Source: an uncultured Muribaculaceae bacterium
GTDB taxonomy: Bacteria; Bacteroidota; Bacteroidia; Bacteroidales; Muribaculaceae
Direction of reading: 5' to 3'
DNA length: 61,412 nt
Assembly (NCBI GenBank): GCA_910589425.1
Contig: CAJUSZ010000013.1
Coordinates: forward strand, 1 to 61,412
A program made the position numbers and the translations under genes. Shown here in pieces: positions 1 to 8,457 of this stretch (position 1 is its first letter; the number at the start of each line of letters is the position of its first letter). The notes under the pieces are model-generated. The model was not told where the DNA came from and ran no database searches. It was given only the letters and a program-made list of their open reading frames with translations.

Positions 1-48
1 TCTCAAAGATACACCGCCGGGATTTTCACATTTATTATTAAACAAGCT

Positions 49-840
49 CTAACAGTGTTGGAAAATCATCGACAGGTTCACGAGCCGCATCGCGGCGAAG
101 ACGGCGCAGCAGAGGAGCAGCGCCAGGGTGTCGGTGCGGCTCCACCGGCGGCGGCCTGAGCGGTAGTGGGGAAGGCGTCCGGTGAATCCCCTCGCGAGCA
201 TGGCGCGGTGGATCGCCTCGGAGCGGTTGACGGTGCGCAGGAACAGCTGTCCGCAGAATGCCCCCCACATCCGGAGGTCGAGGTGGCGCCGGCCGTAGCC
301 GCGTGCGCGGCGTGCGCGGGTCATGTCGAGGCTTTCCTGGAGCAGGACCGTCAGATAGCGGTACACCATCATCAGCTGTGTGGTCAGAAACGCCGGCACG
401 CCCACGCTCTCGAGGCTGCGGCACATCCCTATGAAGCCTCCGCTCCAGATGAGGATCAGCAGCGCCTGCACCGAAAGCATCGAGCGCACGATTATCGATA
501 TGTAGCTCACCCATCCGTGGCTTATCGCCACGCCTCCTATAGTGAACATGATTCGGGTGTCGTAGACCGGATTGAAGAGTCCTATCAGCAGGGCGAAAGG
601 GAGGGCGACGAGACTTCCGGCGAATATCCTGCTGAAACTGCGGCCTATGACGGCTGACATGACTATCGGGTAGATGGCGAACCAGAGCAGCATCGCCAGC
701 GCGTCCGGGGGGACGGAAAGCATCGCCACGAGATAGACCACGGTTATGGCCAGGATGCAGAGAGGGTGGAGGCTTCCGGGAGTCTCCGCCGTCTGCTGCA
801 TCTGTTGCAGGACCGAGATTGTCTTCTCTATCTTGGACAT
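49..840 (-). CDS. cbiQ: Cobalt ECF transporter, transmembrane T component CbiQ
   Basis: This is the membrane coupling subunit of an energy-coupling-factor importer for Co2+ (possibly Ni2+). It links the substrate-binding CbiM to the ATPase CbiO. The 263-residue protein has several hydrophobic spans between about residues 25 and 135, and the two Ala-Arg-Gly coupling motifs of the family at residues 179-181 and 216-218, which in relatives contact the ATPase. It starts 3 bases after the cbiM stop, so the two are co-transcribed. A cbiO gene is expected next, beyond the left edge. The length is normal. The stop codon lies in a stretch resembling the AGAGTGTGTT repeat family seen elsewhere in the window. 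Confidence 0.9.
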   Translation of the reverse strand: MSKIEKTISVLQQMQQTAETPGSLHPLCILAITVVYLVAMLSVPPDALAMLLWFAIYPIVMSAVIGRSFSRIFAGSLVALPFALLIGLFNPVYDTRIMFTIGGVAISHGWVSYISIIVRSMLSVQALLILIWSGGFIGMCRSLESVGVPAFLTTQLMMVYRYLTVLLQESLDMTRARRARGYGRRHLDLRMWGAFCGQLFLRTVNRSEAIHRAMLARGFTGRLPHYRSGRRRWSRTDTLALLLCCAVFAAMRLVNLSMIFQHC

Positions 841-843
841 GCG

Positions 844-1818
844 TCAGGCCCGCGCGCCGGCGTGGCGTTTTTTCAGTATGAGTCCCGTAACGGCCCATAC
901 GAGTATCAGCACCATTACGGCGCCGACGATCCCGGCGAAAGAGCTGTCGTAGTCGGGCATGATGGATGTGGCCTCCTGCGCGGCGGCGGCTCCCTGCGAG
1001 AGGGCGCTGACATGCTGGGCGGCGAGATCGGTGGTTCCCGTCAGTTTCGAGATCGACCATTCGAGTCCGTCGGGATCCGAGGATGCGAGCAGGGCGAGTC
1101 CGCCGGCTATCAGGGCTGCCGCCGCGGCGAAGATGATCACCGTGGCTCGCACTCCACGCCGCGACTCGTTCCGGACTGAATCCGGCATGAGCAGAGCCGG
1201 ACGGCTGCGCTGCACGAATAGCAGCACGGCGGCTGTGGCCAGACCCTCGCCAAGGCCGATGCACAGATGGATCCCGGTCATGAGCAGGAAGAACCTGCCG
1301 GCCGGAAGAGCCGTGATGCCGGAGGCCACGGTCTCCAGAGTAACCATGCACGCCCCGAGTTCAAGACCGAGGACGCAGGCCAGCACCGACACAGCCGACA
1401 CTTTCCATGCCGGAGCCGGAAAGCGGAGCAGCGGACGGAAAAAAAGCGGATAGGCCACCAGGGCGGTCATCGCCCCCATGTTGAGGATATTGCATCCGAG
1501 CGCCATCAGTCCGCCGTCGGCGAAGACAAGACACTGGATGATCAGCACCGACGCCAGGGTGAGGAATCCGGCCCAGGGGCCGAGCATGGCCGCCAGCAGG
1601 ACGCCCCCCACGATGTGGCCCGAGCTGCCAGTGCCGGGAATTGAGAAATTGACCATCTGGGCGGCAAACACGAAAGCGCCCATCACCCCCATCAGGGGGA
1701 CGAGATTCTCTTTTGGTTCTTTTTTCAGCCTGAAGGCTGCGAGAGCGAGGAGCGAGGCTGCCGCCACGTCGGCCACAATGGCCACCGGAGCCGACAGCAG
1801 GGCATCGGACATGTGCAT
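844..1818 (-). CDS. cbiM: Cobalt ECF transporter substrate-binding CbiM fused to a PDGLE (CbiN-like) domain
   Basis: This is the substrate-capturing membrane subunit of the Co2+ (or Ni2+) ECF importer. The N-terminus begins Met-His (MHMSDALL), and in CbiM/NikM the free amine and His2 bind the metal. A further conserved His is at residue 68 in GSSGHIVGG. Residues 1-205 are the CbiM domain. After a basic linker, residues 215-324 form a second domain with two membrane spans and a PDGLEW motif near residue 250, equivalent to the separate CbiN-like subunit of other bacteria. The His2 requirement supports this start. The gene lies 184 bases downstream of mutS, separated by a terminator and a heptad array. 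I saw no cobalamin riboswitch upstream. Confidence 0.9.
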   Translation of the reverse strand: MHMSDALLSAPVAIVADVAAASLLALAAFRLKKEPKENLVPLMGVMGAFVFAAQMVNFSIPGTGSSGHIVGGVLLAAMLGPWAGFLTLASVLIIQCLVFADGGLMALGCNILNMGAMTALVAYPLFFRPLLRFPAPAWKVSAVSVLACVLGLELGACMVTLETVASGITALPAGRFFLLMTGIHLCIGLGEGLATAAVLLFVQRSRPALLMPDSVRNESRRGVRATVIIFAAAAALIAGGLALLASSDPDGLEWSISKLTGTTDLAAQHVSALSQGAAAAQEATSIMPDYDSSFAGIVGAVMVLILVWAVTGLILKKRHAGARA

Positions 1819-1853
1819 GATCTGTATTTTTTTAATTATGTATTTTTTATTTC

Positions 1854-1916
1854 TGTATCACTCAGCACCCAGCACTTTGTACTTTGTACTCAGCACTCAG
1901 CACCCGTTACTTATCA
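1854..1916. repeat. Degenerate heptanucleotide array, locus 1
   Basis: Nine consecutive 7-base units fill most of the mutS-cbiM gap. Read on this strand, clean units include CTCAGCA (three copies), CTTTGTA (two copies) and CCCAGCA. On the other strand they read as the R-A/G-G-T-R-N-N pattern found at five other junctions in the window (13003, 13785, 14420, 24031, 40072). The units differ by substitution while keeping the 7-base phase. Confidence 0.75.
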
Positions 1917-1930
1917 AAAGTTTCCAGGGC

Positions 1931-1975
1931 GTAAAAAGTTCACTTCCGCCCGTCGGAAACCGGCAGGCGGAAGCG
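1931..1975 (-). terminator. Rho-independent terminator after mutS
   Basis: On the minus strand an 8-base stem (CTTCCGCC pairing with GGCGGAAG, positions 1943-1973) with further inner pairing is followed within a few bases by a run of five T. It lies about 30 bases past the mutS stop and before the heptad array that precedes cbiM. Confidence 0.6.
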
Positions 1976-2002
1976 TAAACGATTGTGTGATATGGCGGAA
2001 TG

Positions 2003-4648
2003 TTATTTCCCTTTTATTAGTCCCCTCAGATCGTTGAGAAGCGTCAGAGCCTGGATCGGGGTCAGATTGTCTATATCCGCTTTCAGGATCCTGTCGCGCA
2101 CCTGTTCCAGCAGCGGGTCGTCGAGCTGGAAGAAAGAGAGCTGGTAGCCGTCGCGTTTCTTTCCGATCTCCTCCACCCCGGCTTTCCGCGCCGACGGTCC
2201 CTCGTGGCTCTCCCCGTCGGCTTCCGGAGCCGCCGAGGCCGCCTCGAGCTGTCTGAGAACCTGACCGGCACGGGCCACGATCGAAGGGGGCATTCCGGCT
2301 ATCTTGGCCACGTGGATGCCGAAACTGTGGGCCGTCCCTCCCGGTTCGAGCTTGCGGAGAAACACCACTTTACCCTTGATCTCGCGCACCGACACGTTGA
2401 AATTAGAGATGCGCGGGAAAGTTTTCTCCATCTCGTTCAGCTCATGATAGTGGGTGGCGAAAAGGGTCTTGGGGCGCACCGTGCCGTTTTCGTGGATGAA
2501 CTCCACGATGGCCCATGCGATGGAGATGCCGTCGTAGGTGGATGTGCCCCGTCCGAGTTCGTCGAACAGCACCAGCGAGCGTGGCGAGAGATTGTTGAGG
2601 ATGGCCGCCGCCTCGTTCATCTCCACCATGAATGTGGATTCGCCGAGCGAGATGTTGTCTGAGGCTCCGACGCGGGTGAATATCTTGTCTATCAGGCCTA
2701 TCCTTGCGGCGTCGGCTGGGACGAAAGATCCCGTCTGGGCCATGAGCGCTATGAGGGCGGTCTGCCTGAGCAGGGCCGATTTGCCGCTCATGTTGGGTCC
2801 GGTGATCATCATTATCTGGCAGCGGTCCGAATCGAGCGCCACGGAGTTGCTGATGTAGGGTTCGCCCGGGGGGAGGCGCCGCTCGATGACCGGGTGTCTG
2901 CCTCCGGTGATGTCGAGCGTCATGGAATCGTCCACGACAGGCCGTACATAGCGGAATTCCTCGGCCGCCGTGGCGAACGAGAGCAGCGTGTCGGTGCGGG
3001 CAGCGGCCGCGGCGAGGGTCTGCATCCGGGCCACTTCCCCGGCCAGCGACTCGACGAGCGCCGAGAAGATGCGGGCCTCGGTCTCGGCTATGCGGTCCTG
3101 GGCGCCGAAGATCTTCTCCTCGTATTCCTTGAGTTCGGGGGTGATATAGCGTTCGGCGTTGACAAGCGTCTGCTTGCGTATCCATTCCTGCGGCACTTTG
3201 TCGCGGTGGGTGTTGCGCACCTCGATGTAATAGCCGAACACGTTGTTGAAGCTGATCTTTAGCGAGGGGATCCCGGTGGCCTCGGATTCGCGGCTCACTA
3301 TCCGTTCGAGCGCCTGATGGCCGTGCAGGGCCAGGTCGCGCAGCGAATCGAGTCCGGGGTCGACTCCGGCGGCTATGGCTCCCCCTTTGGAGAGGAGCGC
3401 CGGCGCGTCGGGGGCGATTGTGGCCTCTATACTGTCGGCGCAGCTGTCGCAGTCGGCCATTGAGGCGGCTATTTGGGTGAGCGGACCGGAGTCGGCCGCG
3501 GCGAGCAGGGCGCGGAGCCTTGCCGCGCACCGCAGCGATTCCTTGAGCTGGAGAAGATCGCGCGGGCCGGCGCGGCGGGTGGCCACTTTAGACACGAGCC
3601 TCTCGAGGTCGCCCATCGGGGCGAGAGCGGCGGCCGTGTCGGCGCGGCAGGCGGGGTCGCGGAAGAAATATTCCACGGCGTCGAGACGGCGGTTGATCTC
3701 CCCGGTGTCGAGCAGCGGGAAGAGGATCCATCTTCGCAGCAGCCGCGCCCCCATCGGGGTGGCCGTGCGGTCGATGGTGTCCACGAGGCTTTTCCCCTCG
3801 GGGGTCATAGGCTCTACAAGCTCGAGGTTCCTGACCGTGAAGCGGTCGAGCCTGACGAATTTATCCTCCTCGATCCGTGAGAGCGTGGTGATGTGTCCGA
3901 TGCTGGTGTGCTGTGTCAGGTCGAGATAATGGATCAGGCTTCCGGCGGCGACCACGGCCTCCGGCATGTCGGCCACGCCGAAACCTTTGAGACTGGCTGT
4001 GCCGAAATGGGCGAGCAGTCTTTCCTCGGCGGCCTGACGGGTGTAGACCCAGTCGTCGAGTTCGAACACCGGACAGCGGAGGCTTACGGTCTGTTCGTAG
4101 GCCTGGCGTGTGCCTTGCATGCGCAGCATCTCCTTAGGGGAGATGTTGGCTATGAGTTTGTCGATATAGTCGGCGTTGCCCTGTGCGCAGAGGAATTCCC
4201 CGGTCGAGATGTCGAGGAAGGCCACACCGGTGGAGTTTCTGCTCTGGAAGATTCCGCCGAGGAAATTGTTCTCGCGGCGTGAGAGCATGGTGTCGGAAGT
4301 GTTGACGCCGGGTGTAACAAGCTCCGTGATGCCTCGCTTGACGAGCTTCTTGGTCAGTTTCGGGTCTTCGAGCTGCTCGCAGATGGCCACGCGCTTTCCG
4401 GCTCTGACCAGCTTCGGGAGATAGGAGTCGAGGGCATGATGGGGGAATCCGGCGAGTTCCACGAATTTTGCCGATCCGTTGGCGCGGCGCGTCAGGGTTA
4501 TGCCGAGGATCTCGCTTGCCGCTATTGCGTCGTCGGAGAATGTCTCGTAGAAATCACCGACCCGGAAAAGCAGGATGGCGTCGGGATGCTTCGCTTTCAT
4601 CTCGAAGTATTGTTTCATCAGCGGTGTCTCGACGATCTTCTTTGCCAT
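2003..4648 (-). CDS. mutS: DNA mismatch repair protein MutS
   Basis: This cytoplasmic ATPase recognises base mismatches and small loops and recruits MutL. The 881 residues cover all family domains. The mismatch-reading Phe-X-Glu motif is at residues 33-35 (GDFYETF). The Walker A loop is near residue 614 (GPNMSGKSALLRQ) and the Walker B/signature stretch near 690 (LFDELGRGTSTYDG). The length is normal for MutS1. Upstream, a 211-base inverted-repeat element separates it from mgtE; a terminator follows it. The start at MAKKIVETP leaves the usual spacing to the mismatch motif. No defects are visible. Confidence 0.98.
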   Translation of the reverse strand: MAKKIVETPLMKQYFEMKAKHPDAILLFRVGDFYETFSDDAIAASEILGITLTRRANGSAKFVELAGFPHHALDSYLPKLVRAGKRVAICEQLEDPKLTKKLVKRGITELVTPGVNTSDTMLSRRENNFLGGIFQSRNSTGVAFLDISTGEFLCAQGNADYIDKLIANISPKEMLRMQGTRQAYEQTVSLRCPVFELDDWVYTRQAAEERLLAHFGTASLKGFGVADMPEAVVAAGSLIHYLDLTQHTSIGHITTLSRIEEDKFVRLDRFTVRNLELVEPMTPEGKSLVDTIDRTATPMGARLLRRWILFPLLDTGEINRRLDAVEYFFRDPACRADTAAALAPMGDLERLVSKVATRRAGPRDLLQLKESLRCAARLRALLAAADSGPLTQIAASMADCDSCADSIEATIAPDAPALLSKGGAIAAGVDPGLDSLRDLALHGHQALERIVSRESEATGIPSLKISFNNVFGYYIEVRNTHRDKVPQEWIRKQTLVNAERYITPELKEYEEKIFGAQDRIAETEARIFSALVESLAGEVARMQTLAAAAARTDTLLSFATAAEEFRYVRPVVDDSMTLDITGGRHPVIERRLPPGEPYISNSVALDSDRCQIMMITGPNMSGKSALLRQTALIALMAQTGSFVPADAARIGLIDKIFTRVGASDNISLGESTFMVEMNEAAAILNNLSPRSLVLFDELGRGTSTYDGISIAWAIVEFIHENGTVRPKTLFATHYHELNEMEKTFPRISNFNVSVREIKGKVVFLRKLEPGGTAHSFGIHVAKIAGMPPSIVARAGQVLRQLEAASAAPEADGESHEGPSARKAGVEEIGKKRDGYQLSFFQLDDPLLEQVRDRILKADIDNLTPIQALTLLNDLRGLIKGK

Positions 4649-4651
4649 TGT

Positions 4652-4862
4652 CTCAGAGTGTGTTTACTTTTCACACACAAGTTGATTTTTAATTAAAAAA
4701 TGTATTTGTTTTGAGAGTTTCGCATTAATTCCGAGGTCTTTTTTGATGCTTTCCGCCAAGTCTCATCAGTCGCATAGCCCGCTATGCTCCTTCTTTGGCT
4801 TGCGGAAATCATTCAAAAAATCCTCTCAGCCTTAAGCGAGTTAAAAGTAAACGCACTCTCAG
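4652..4862. repeat. AGAGTGTGTT inverted-repeat element, long form (211 bases)
   Basis: It is bounded by 20-base imperfect inverted repeats at 4652-4671 and 4843-4862 (18 of 20 match), carrying CAGAGTGTGTTTACTTTT-type ends. The interior holds nested stems: GCATAGC, two bases, GCTATGC (4772-4787), inside a larger TTTCCGC...GCGGAAA arm pair. It fills the mgtE-mutS gap. A shorter relative with the same ends but no core lies at 33140-33257. It has no coding capacity, so if it is mobile it would need outside help. Confidence 0.7.
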
Positions 4863-4880
4863 AGTGTGTTTATGTATTGT

Positions 4881-6245
4881 TCAGGAGGGGAATACCTTGA
4901 GCATCCATGTGGCCATGCCGACGTAGATCAGCAGTCCGACCACGTCGTTGGTGATCTGGATGAACGGGCCGGTGGCCAGCGCGGGGTTCACTTTGAGCCG
5001 TTCGAGTGTCAGCGGCACGAGCGTGCCGAACACGGTGGCGAAGATCACCACGGCGAACAGGGAGACGGCCACGGCCATCATCACGGCGTAGTCGCCAGGC
5101 TGGGTGAAGAAGCAATAGGCGAATATCACGGCCGAGATGACCACGGCGTTGATCAGGGCTATCAGCACCGAACGCCCCACCTGCCTCCACGCCTCCTTTA
5201 TGTCGAGGCGTCCGTTGGCCAGACCCTGCACCACGATCGCCGACGCCTGCACGCCGACGTTTCCTCCCGTGCCTCCGATCAGCGGAATGAATATGGCCAG
5301 CGCCGTAACGGCGGCTATCTGCGCCTCGAATCCGCCGAGGATCAGCGAATTGACTATGCCTCCCACGATCCCGATCAGCAGCCAGGGCAGGCGTGCCTTG
5401 GTCTGGGCGAAGACGGAGTCGTCGGCGTCGACGTCGCTGGTGATACCCGAAGCGAGCTGATAGTCGCGTTCGCTCTGCTCGCGCACCTCGTCCATCACGT
5501 CGTCGACGGTGATCTGACCGACGAGCCGCCCGATGCTGTCCACGACGGGCATCGCCACGAGGTCATATTTCTCGAAGTCGATCGCCACATCGTCGATCGG
5601 CGTGTCGGCGTGGACCGAGACGGGATCCGTCTCCATCACGTGCTTGATCCGGGACACGGCGGGATGGGTTATGGTCTTCTTGAGCGGAAGCACCCCTTTG
5701 AGCCGCCGGTCGTCGTCCACCACGTAGATATAATAAATGTCGTCGAGATCCTCGGCCTGACGGCGTATCTCCTTGAGGCAGTCGGGCATCGAGAGATTCT
5801 CGTTCACCTCAATCAGCTCGGTGCCCATCAGGCCGCCGGCCGTGTCCTCGTCATACTGGAGAAGATCGACGATGTCGCCGGCCTGCTCCACGTCGTCGAT
5901 ATGCTGGATCACCTCCTCGCGGTCCTCCTCGTCGAGTTCCTGGATGAGGTCTACGGCGTCGTCGGTGTCGAGCAGGTCGATGAAGTGGCCGATCTGCTCG
6001 GGATCCATGTTCTCGAGGAGCTTCTTGCGGTCTTCCTCGTCGAGTTCCATCAGCACGTCGGCCTTCTGCTCCTTGTCGTCGATGAGATTGAAGAGCCATT
6101 CGGCCTCGCGCAGGTTGAGCGACCGGAACAGCTCGGCGATGTCGGCCGGGTGCAGCTCGCGCATTTCGGCGCGGGCTTTCTCGGTGTCGGCTGTGTCGAC
6201 CAGAGCCTCGATGCGTTCTATGTCCTGATCTGTGAAGTCTTTCAT
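4881..6245 (-). CDS. mgtE: Magnesium transporter/channel MgtE
   Basis: This inner-membrane Mg2+ channel is gated by its own cytoplasmic Mg2+ sensor. Residues 1-135 are the acidic helical N domain (repeated DEEDR and DDEQ-type motifs). Two CBS domains run from about 140 to 265. Five membrane spans follow from about 285 to 454 with the family motif GGTGGNVGVQA and a late conserved ITNDVVG segment containing the pore-lining Asp. At 454 residues it is full length. It begins 48 bases after the nucleoside kinase gene on the same strand and is probably transcribed with it. Confidence 0.96.
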   Translation of the reverse strand: MKDFTDQDIERIEALVDTADTEKARAEMRELHPADIAELFRSLNLREAEWLFNLIDDKEQKADVLMELDEEDRKKLLENMDPEQIGHFIDLLDTDDAVDLIQELDEEDREEVIQHIDDVEQAGDIVDLLQYDEDTAGGLMGTELIEVNENLSMPDCLKEIRRQAEDLDDIYYIYVVDDDRRLKGVLPLKKTITHPAVSRIKHVMETDPVSVHADTPIDDVAIDFEKYDLVAMPVVDSIGRLVGQITVDDVMDEVREQSERDYQLASGITSDVDADDSVFAQTKARLPWLLIGIVGGIVNSLILGGFEAQIAAVTALAIFIPLIGGTGGNVGVQASAIVVQGLANGRLDIKEAWRQVGRSVLIALINAVVISAVIFAYCFFTQPGDYAVMMAVAVSLFAVVIFATVFGTLVPLTLERLKVNPALATGPFIQITNDVVGLLIYVGMATWMLKVFPS

Positions 6246-6269
6246 GATTTCAGTGGTGTCCGGTGTCGG

Positions 6270-6297
6270 AATGTGTCGATATCCGACACACTCTTAG
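6270..6297. repeat. Short AGAGTGTGT-type palindrome at a gene end
   Basis: On the minus strand it reads CTAAGAGTGTGTCGGATATC and then CGACACATT, an imperfect palindrome with the same end sequence as the 211-base and 118-base elements elsewhere. It supplies the stop codon of the upstream kinase gene (TAA, 6294-6296), so it may be an element remnant that settled at the gene end. Confidence 0.5.
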
Positions 6298-7964
6298 TAT
6301 TTGAATGATGACCCGCCGAGGAACTCGCGCAGAAGCGAGGTGGATGGCACCTGACTTTCCTCGATCGGCTCGAAGTAGGAGAGCAGCCTGAGCAGCCTGT
6401 GGGCGTCGGCATACTGGACCGTGTCGTGGGGCACGTCGCGCAGCAGCGGCTCGGCGAATCTTTTCATCACCCCGAGTTCGAAGATCAGCGACGAATTGAA
6501 CGTGGCGTCGGCGTTTTCCTGGAACGGGAATATCCATTTCTCCTCGCCCCGGCGCACACTCGGCCAGCGGCGTATGCTTTCGAGCGCCGACGTGTGGCGG
6601 TATTTGTAGTCGCGCACTATGCGGCGCAGCAGCCGGTTGTCGGTGGTCGAGATCCAGTTGTGGTCGTCGATGTGGAGTGTGGTCAGCGCCGAGACATAGA
6701 CCTTGAATGTGGACGATGCCGGCAGCGAGGCGGTGAGTTCGGGATTCAGCCCGTGGATCCCCTCGATCAGCAGCACATCCTTCTCCCCAAGGCTCAGCGG
6801 ACGCGGACGCTCCACGCGGCGCCCCAGCTCGAAGCTGTAGGTGGGCAGATTGATCTCCTCTCCGGCCAGAAGCCTGCGCAGGTCGGAATTTAGCCGCTCC
6901 AGATCGAGGGCGTGGAGGCTCTCGAAGTCGTAGTCGCCAGTCTCGTCGCGCGGCGTCTTGTCGCGGTCCACGAAATAGTCGTCGAGCGAGATCATCTTCG
7001 GCGTGATCAGGTTGGTCATCAGCTGTATGGCCAGGCGTTTGGTGGAAGTGGTCTTTCCCGATGAGGAGGGTCCGGCTATCAGCACCACTTTGGTTCCCTC
7101 CTCCTCGTTGCGGCGGGCTATCTCGTCGCTGATGCGGCCGAGCAGCTTGTCGTGCATAGCCTCGGCCACGTTGATCAGCTCGGCCGACTGGCGCGAGCGC
7201 ACCACGCGGTTGAGTTCGCCTACGTCGCTCACGCGTGTGATCCGGTTGAATTTCTGATATTCCGTGAATGCGCGGTACATCTTCTCCTGCGCCACCGGGG
7301 TCTGCGCCACCGACTGGTCGGCCGGATCTGCGCCGAGCAGCAGGCATCCCTCTTTCCAGGGGATCAGGGAGAAGACCCCTGCCAGCCCGGTGCGCGAGGC
7401 CACCGGCCCGCAGTAGCTGTCGGCCAGGGAGCCGAGGGTGTAGAACACGGTGTAGAGATCGTGGACCGTCTCGAGAAGCATCACCTTGTCGCGCAGCCCC
7501 TGGAGCCGGAACATCTCGATGACGTCGGCCGTGAGGCGTTCTTTCCTGACGATCGGCATGTCGGCGCCGATGATCTCCCTCATCCTGCCGGCTATCCTGC
7601 CGACGGTGGCCGCGTCGGGCACAGCAGGCGATCCGTCCTGTCCGAGCAGCCGGCAGTAGTATCCGCGGGCTATGCTGTGTTCTATCCTCAGAGTCTGTCC
7701 GGGGAGCAGCTCGCTTACAGCCTTGTAGAGGATCATGCAGAGCGTGCGGACGCAGACGCGCCTTCCGGGAGCCGAGGTGGCCTCCATGAATTCCACGAGC
7801 TTGGGGGCGAAAAGCGGATAGTCGAGATCCTCTGTCTTGTTGTTGACCAGGGCGCAGATGGGGGTGAAGCCGAGTTCGGAAGAGATTCCGGCGGCTATTT
7901 CGCTGAGTTTCATTCCCCCTGTGAAAGGGATATAGCGGTTGAGATTCCTACAGAATATTTTCAT
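6294..7964 (-). CDS. Nucleoside kinase of the uridine kinase family with ThrRS-like N-terminal region
   Basis: This is a cytoplasmic P-loop kinase, probably phosphorylating uridine/cytidine or another nucleoside. The last 280 residues form the uridine-kinase/phosphoribulokinase-like domain, with GPSSSGKTT near residue 295, SLDDYF about 35 residues later, and the LLIEGIHGLN strand. The first 280 residues resemble the TGS and editing-like region of threonyl-tRNA synthetase, an architecture common for this family in Bacteroidetes and Firmicutes. The substrate is not proven. A minus-strand TAACTTTG promoter element lies at 7999-8006. The stop codon falls in a short AGAGTGTGT palindrome. Confidence 0.85.
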   Translation of the reverse strand: MKIFCRNLNRYIPFTGGMKLSEIAAGISSELGFTPICALVNNKTEDLDYPLFAPKLVEFMEATSAPGRRVCVRTLCMILYKAVSELLPGQTLRIEHSIARGYYCRLLGQDGSPAVPDAATVGRIAGRMREIIGADMPIVRKERLTADVIEMFRLQGLRDKVMLLETVHDLYTVFYTLGSLADSYCGPVASRTGLAGVFSLIPWKEGCLLLGADPADQSVAQTPVAQEKMYRAFTEYQKFNRITRVSDVGELNRVVRSRQSAELINVAEAMHDKLLGRISDEIARRNEEEGTKVVLIAGPSSSGKTTSTKRLAIQLMTNLITPKMISLDDYFVDRDKTPRDETGDYDFESLHALDLERLNSDLRRLLAGEEINLPTYSFELGRRVERPRPLSLGEKDVLLIEGIHGLNPELTASLPASSTFKVYVSALTTLHIDDHNWISTTDNRLLRRIVRDYKYRHTSALESIRRWPSVRRGEEKWIFPFQENADATFNSSLIFELGVMKRFAEPLLRDVPHDTVQYADAHRLLRLLSYFEPIEESQVPSTSLLREFLGGSSFKY

Positions 7965-7998
7965 GGCTGGTATGGAGGTCTTATGGCGGACACAGACG

Positions 7999-8006
7999 CA
8001 AAGTTA
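7999..8006 (-). promoter_or_regulatory. Probable -7 promoter element for the nucleoside kinase-mgtE unit
   Basis: A TAACTTTG match to the Bacteroidetes -7 consensus TAnnTTTG lies 35 bases upstream of the kinase start. No clear TTTG was found at the expected -33 position, so it is less certain than the other promoters listed. Confidence 0.45.
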
Positions 8007-8092
8007 ACAAAAAAAGTGGAATGTCATCCTATCCCTGCCCGCAAATCAGCATTCTTTAATAAAATAAAATTATTATATTTATTATAATGTTA

Positions 8093-8122
8093 TTGTTATT
8101 TCATAAACTTTTCCTATCTTTG
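8093..8122 (+). promoter_or_regulatory. Promoter of the mazEF-type pair
   Basis: TTG at 8093-8095, 19 bases, then TATCTTTG at 8115-8122 fits the Bacteroidetes sigma-ABfr pattern. The region is very AT-rich and lies 36 bases before the antitoxin start. As in other toxin-antitoxin pairs, the antitoxin alone or with toxin may repress this promoter; that is inference. Confidence 0.6.
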
Positions 8123-8158
8123 CGCTGTTGAACGATAACCAATCAAACCAATCAGACC

Positions 8159-8407
8159 ATGCTTACACGTATTTCTCAAGTCGGCACATCGGTAGGGATC
8201 ATAATTCCCCGGTATATCGCGCTCGAAGGCGGATTCACAAAGGGTTCGTCTGTCAACATCGAATATTCCAATGACAGGATAATAATATCCAAGCCCAGAA
8301 ACAGGCGTGAAGGGTGGGCCGCAGCGTTTGCCAGATATGCCAGAGAGGGTGAGGATGAGATGATGCTGCCCGACTATCTTGATGCAGAAGCGGAGGAGAT
8401 GTTGTGA
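8159..8407 (+). CDS. mazE: AbrB/MazE-family antitoxin
   Basis: This is the probable DNA-binding antitoxin of a type II toxin-antitoxin pair. The 82-residue protein opens with a SpoVT/AbrB-type swapped-hairpin domain (residues 1-46: ISQVGTSVGIIIPRYI, then GSSVNIEYSNDRIIISK). An acidic tail (residues 50-82) follows, of the kind that wraps around MazF. The toxin gene follows after 50 AT-rich bases, so the two are not overlapping but clearly form one unit. It likely represses its own promoter at 8093-8122. The base composition is lower in GC than the flanking housekeeping genes, which fits acquisition. Confidence 0.85.
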   Translation: MLTRISQVGTSVGIIIPRYIALEGGFTKGSSVNIEYSNDRIIISKPRNRREGWAAAFARYAREGEDEMMLPDYLDAEAEEML

Positions 8408-8457
8408 TCTGTTCCCGCTCCATTATATTTAATATTAATTTATAAATTAGTTTTAAC

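Noticed and set aside
4..11. TATCTTTG on the minus strand at the left edge, a possible promoter for a gene beyond the window
   Set aside because: Fits the -7 consensus, but no -33 match and no gene visible; cannot be judged at the window edge.
1819..2002. Possible cobalamin or nickel-cobalt riboswitch before cbiM
   Set aside because: The only stable fold is a terminator-like hairpin after mutS; I could not find the conserved boxes of a B12 or NiCo riboswitch.
4652..4862. Insertion sequence
   Set aside because: It has inverted-repeat ends but no transposase frame and no visible target duplication; described instead as a non-coding repeat element.
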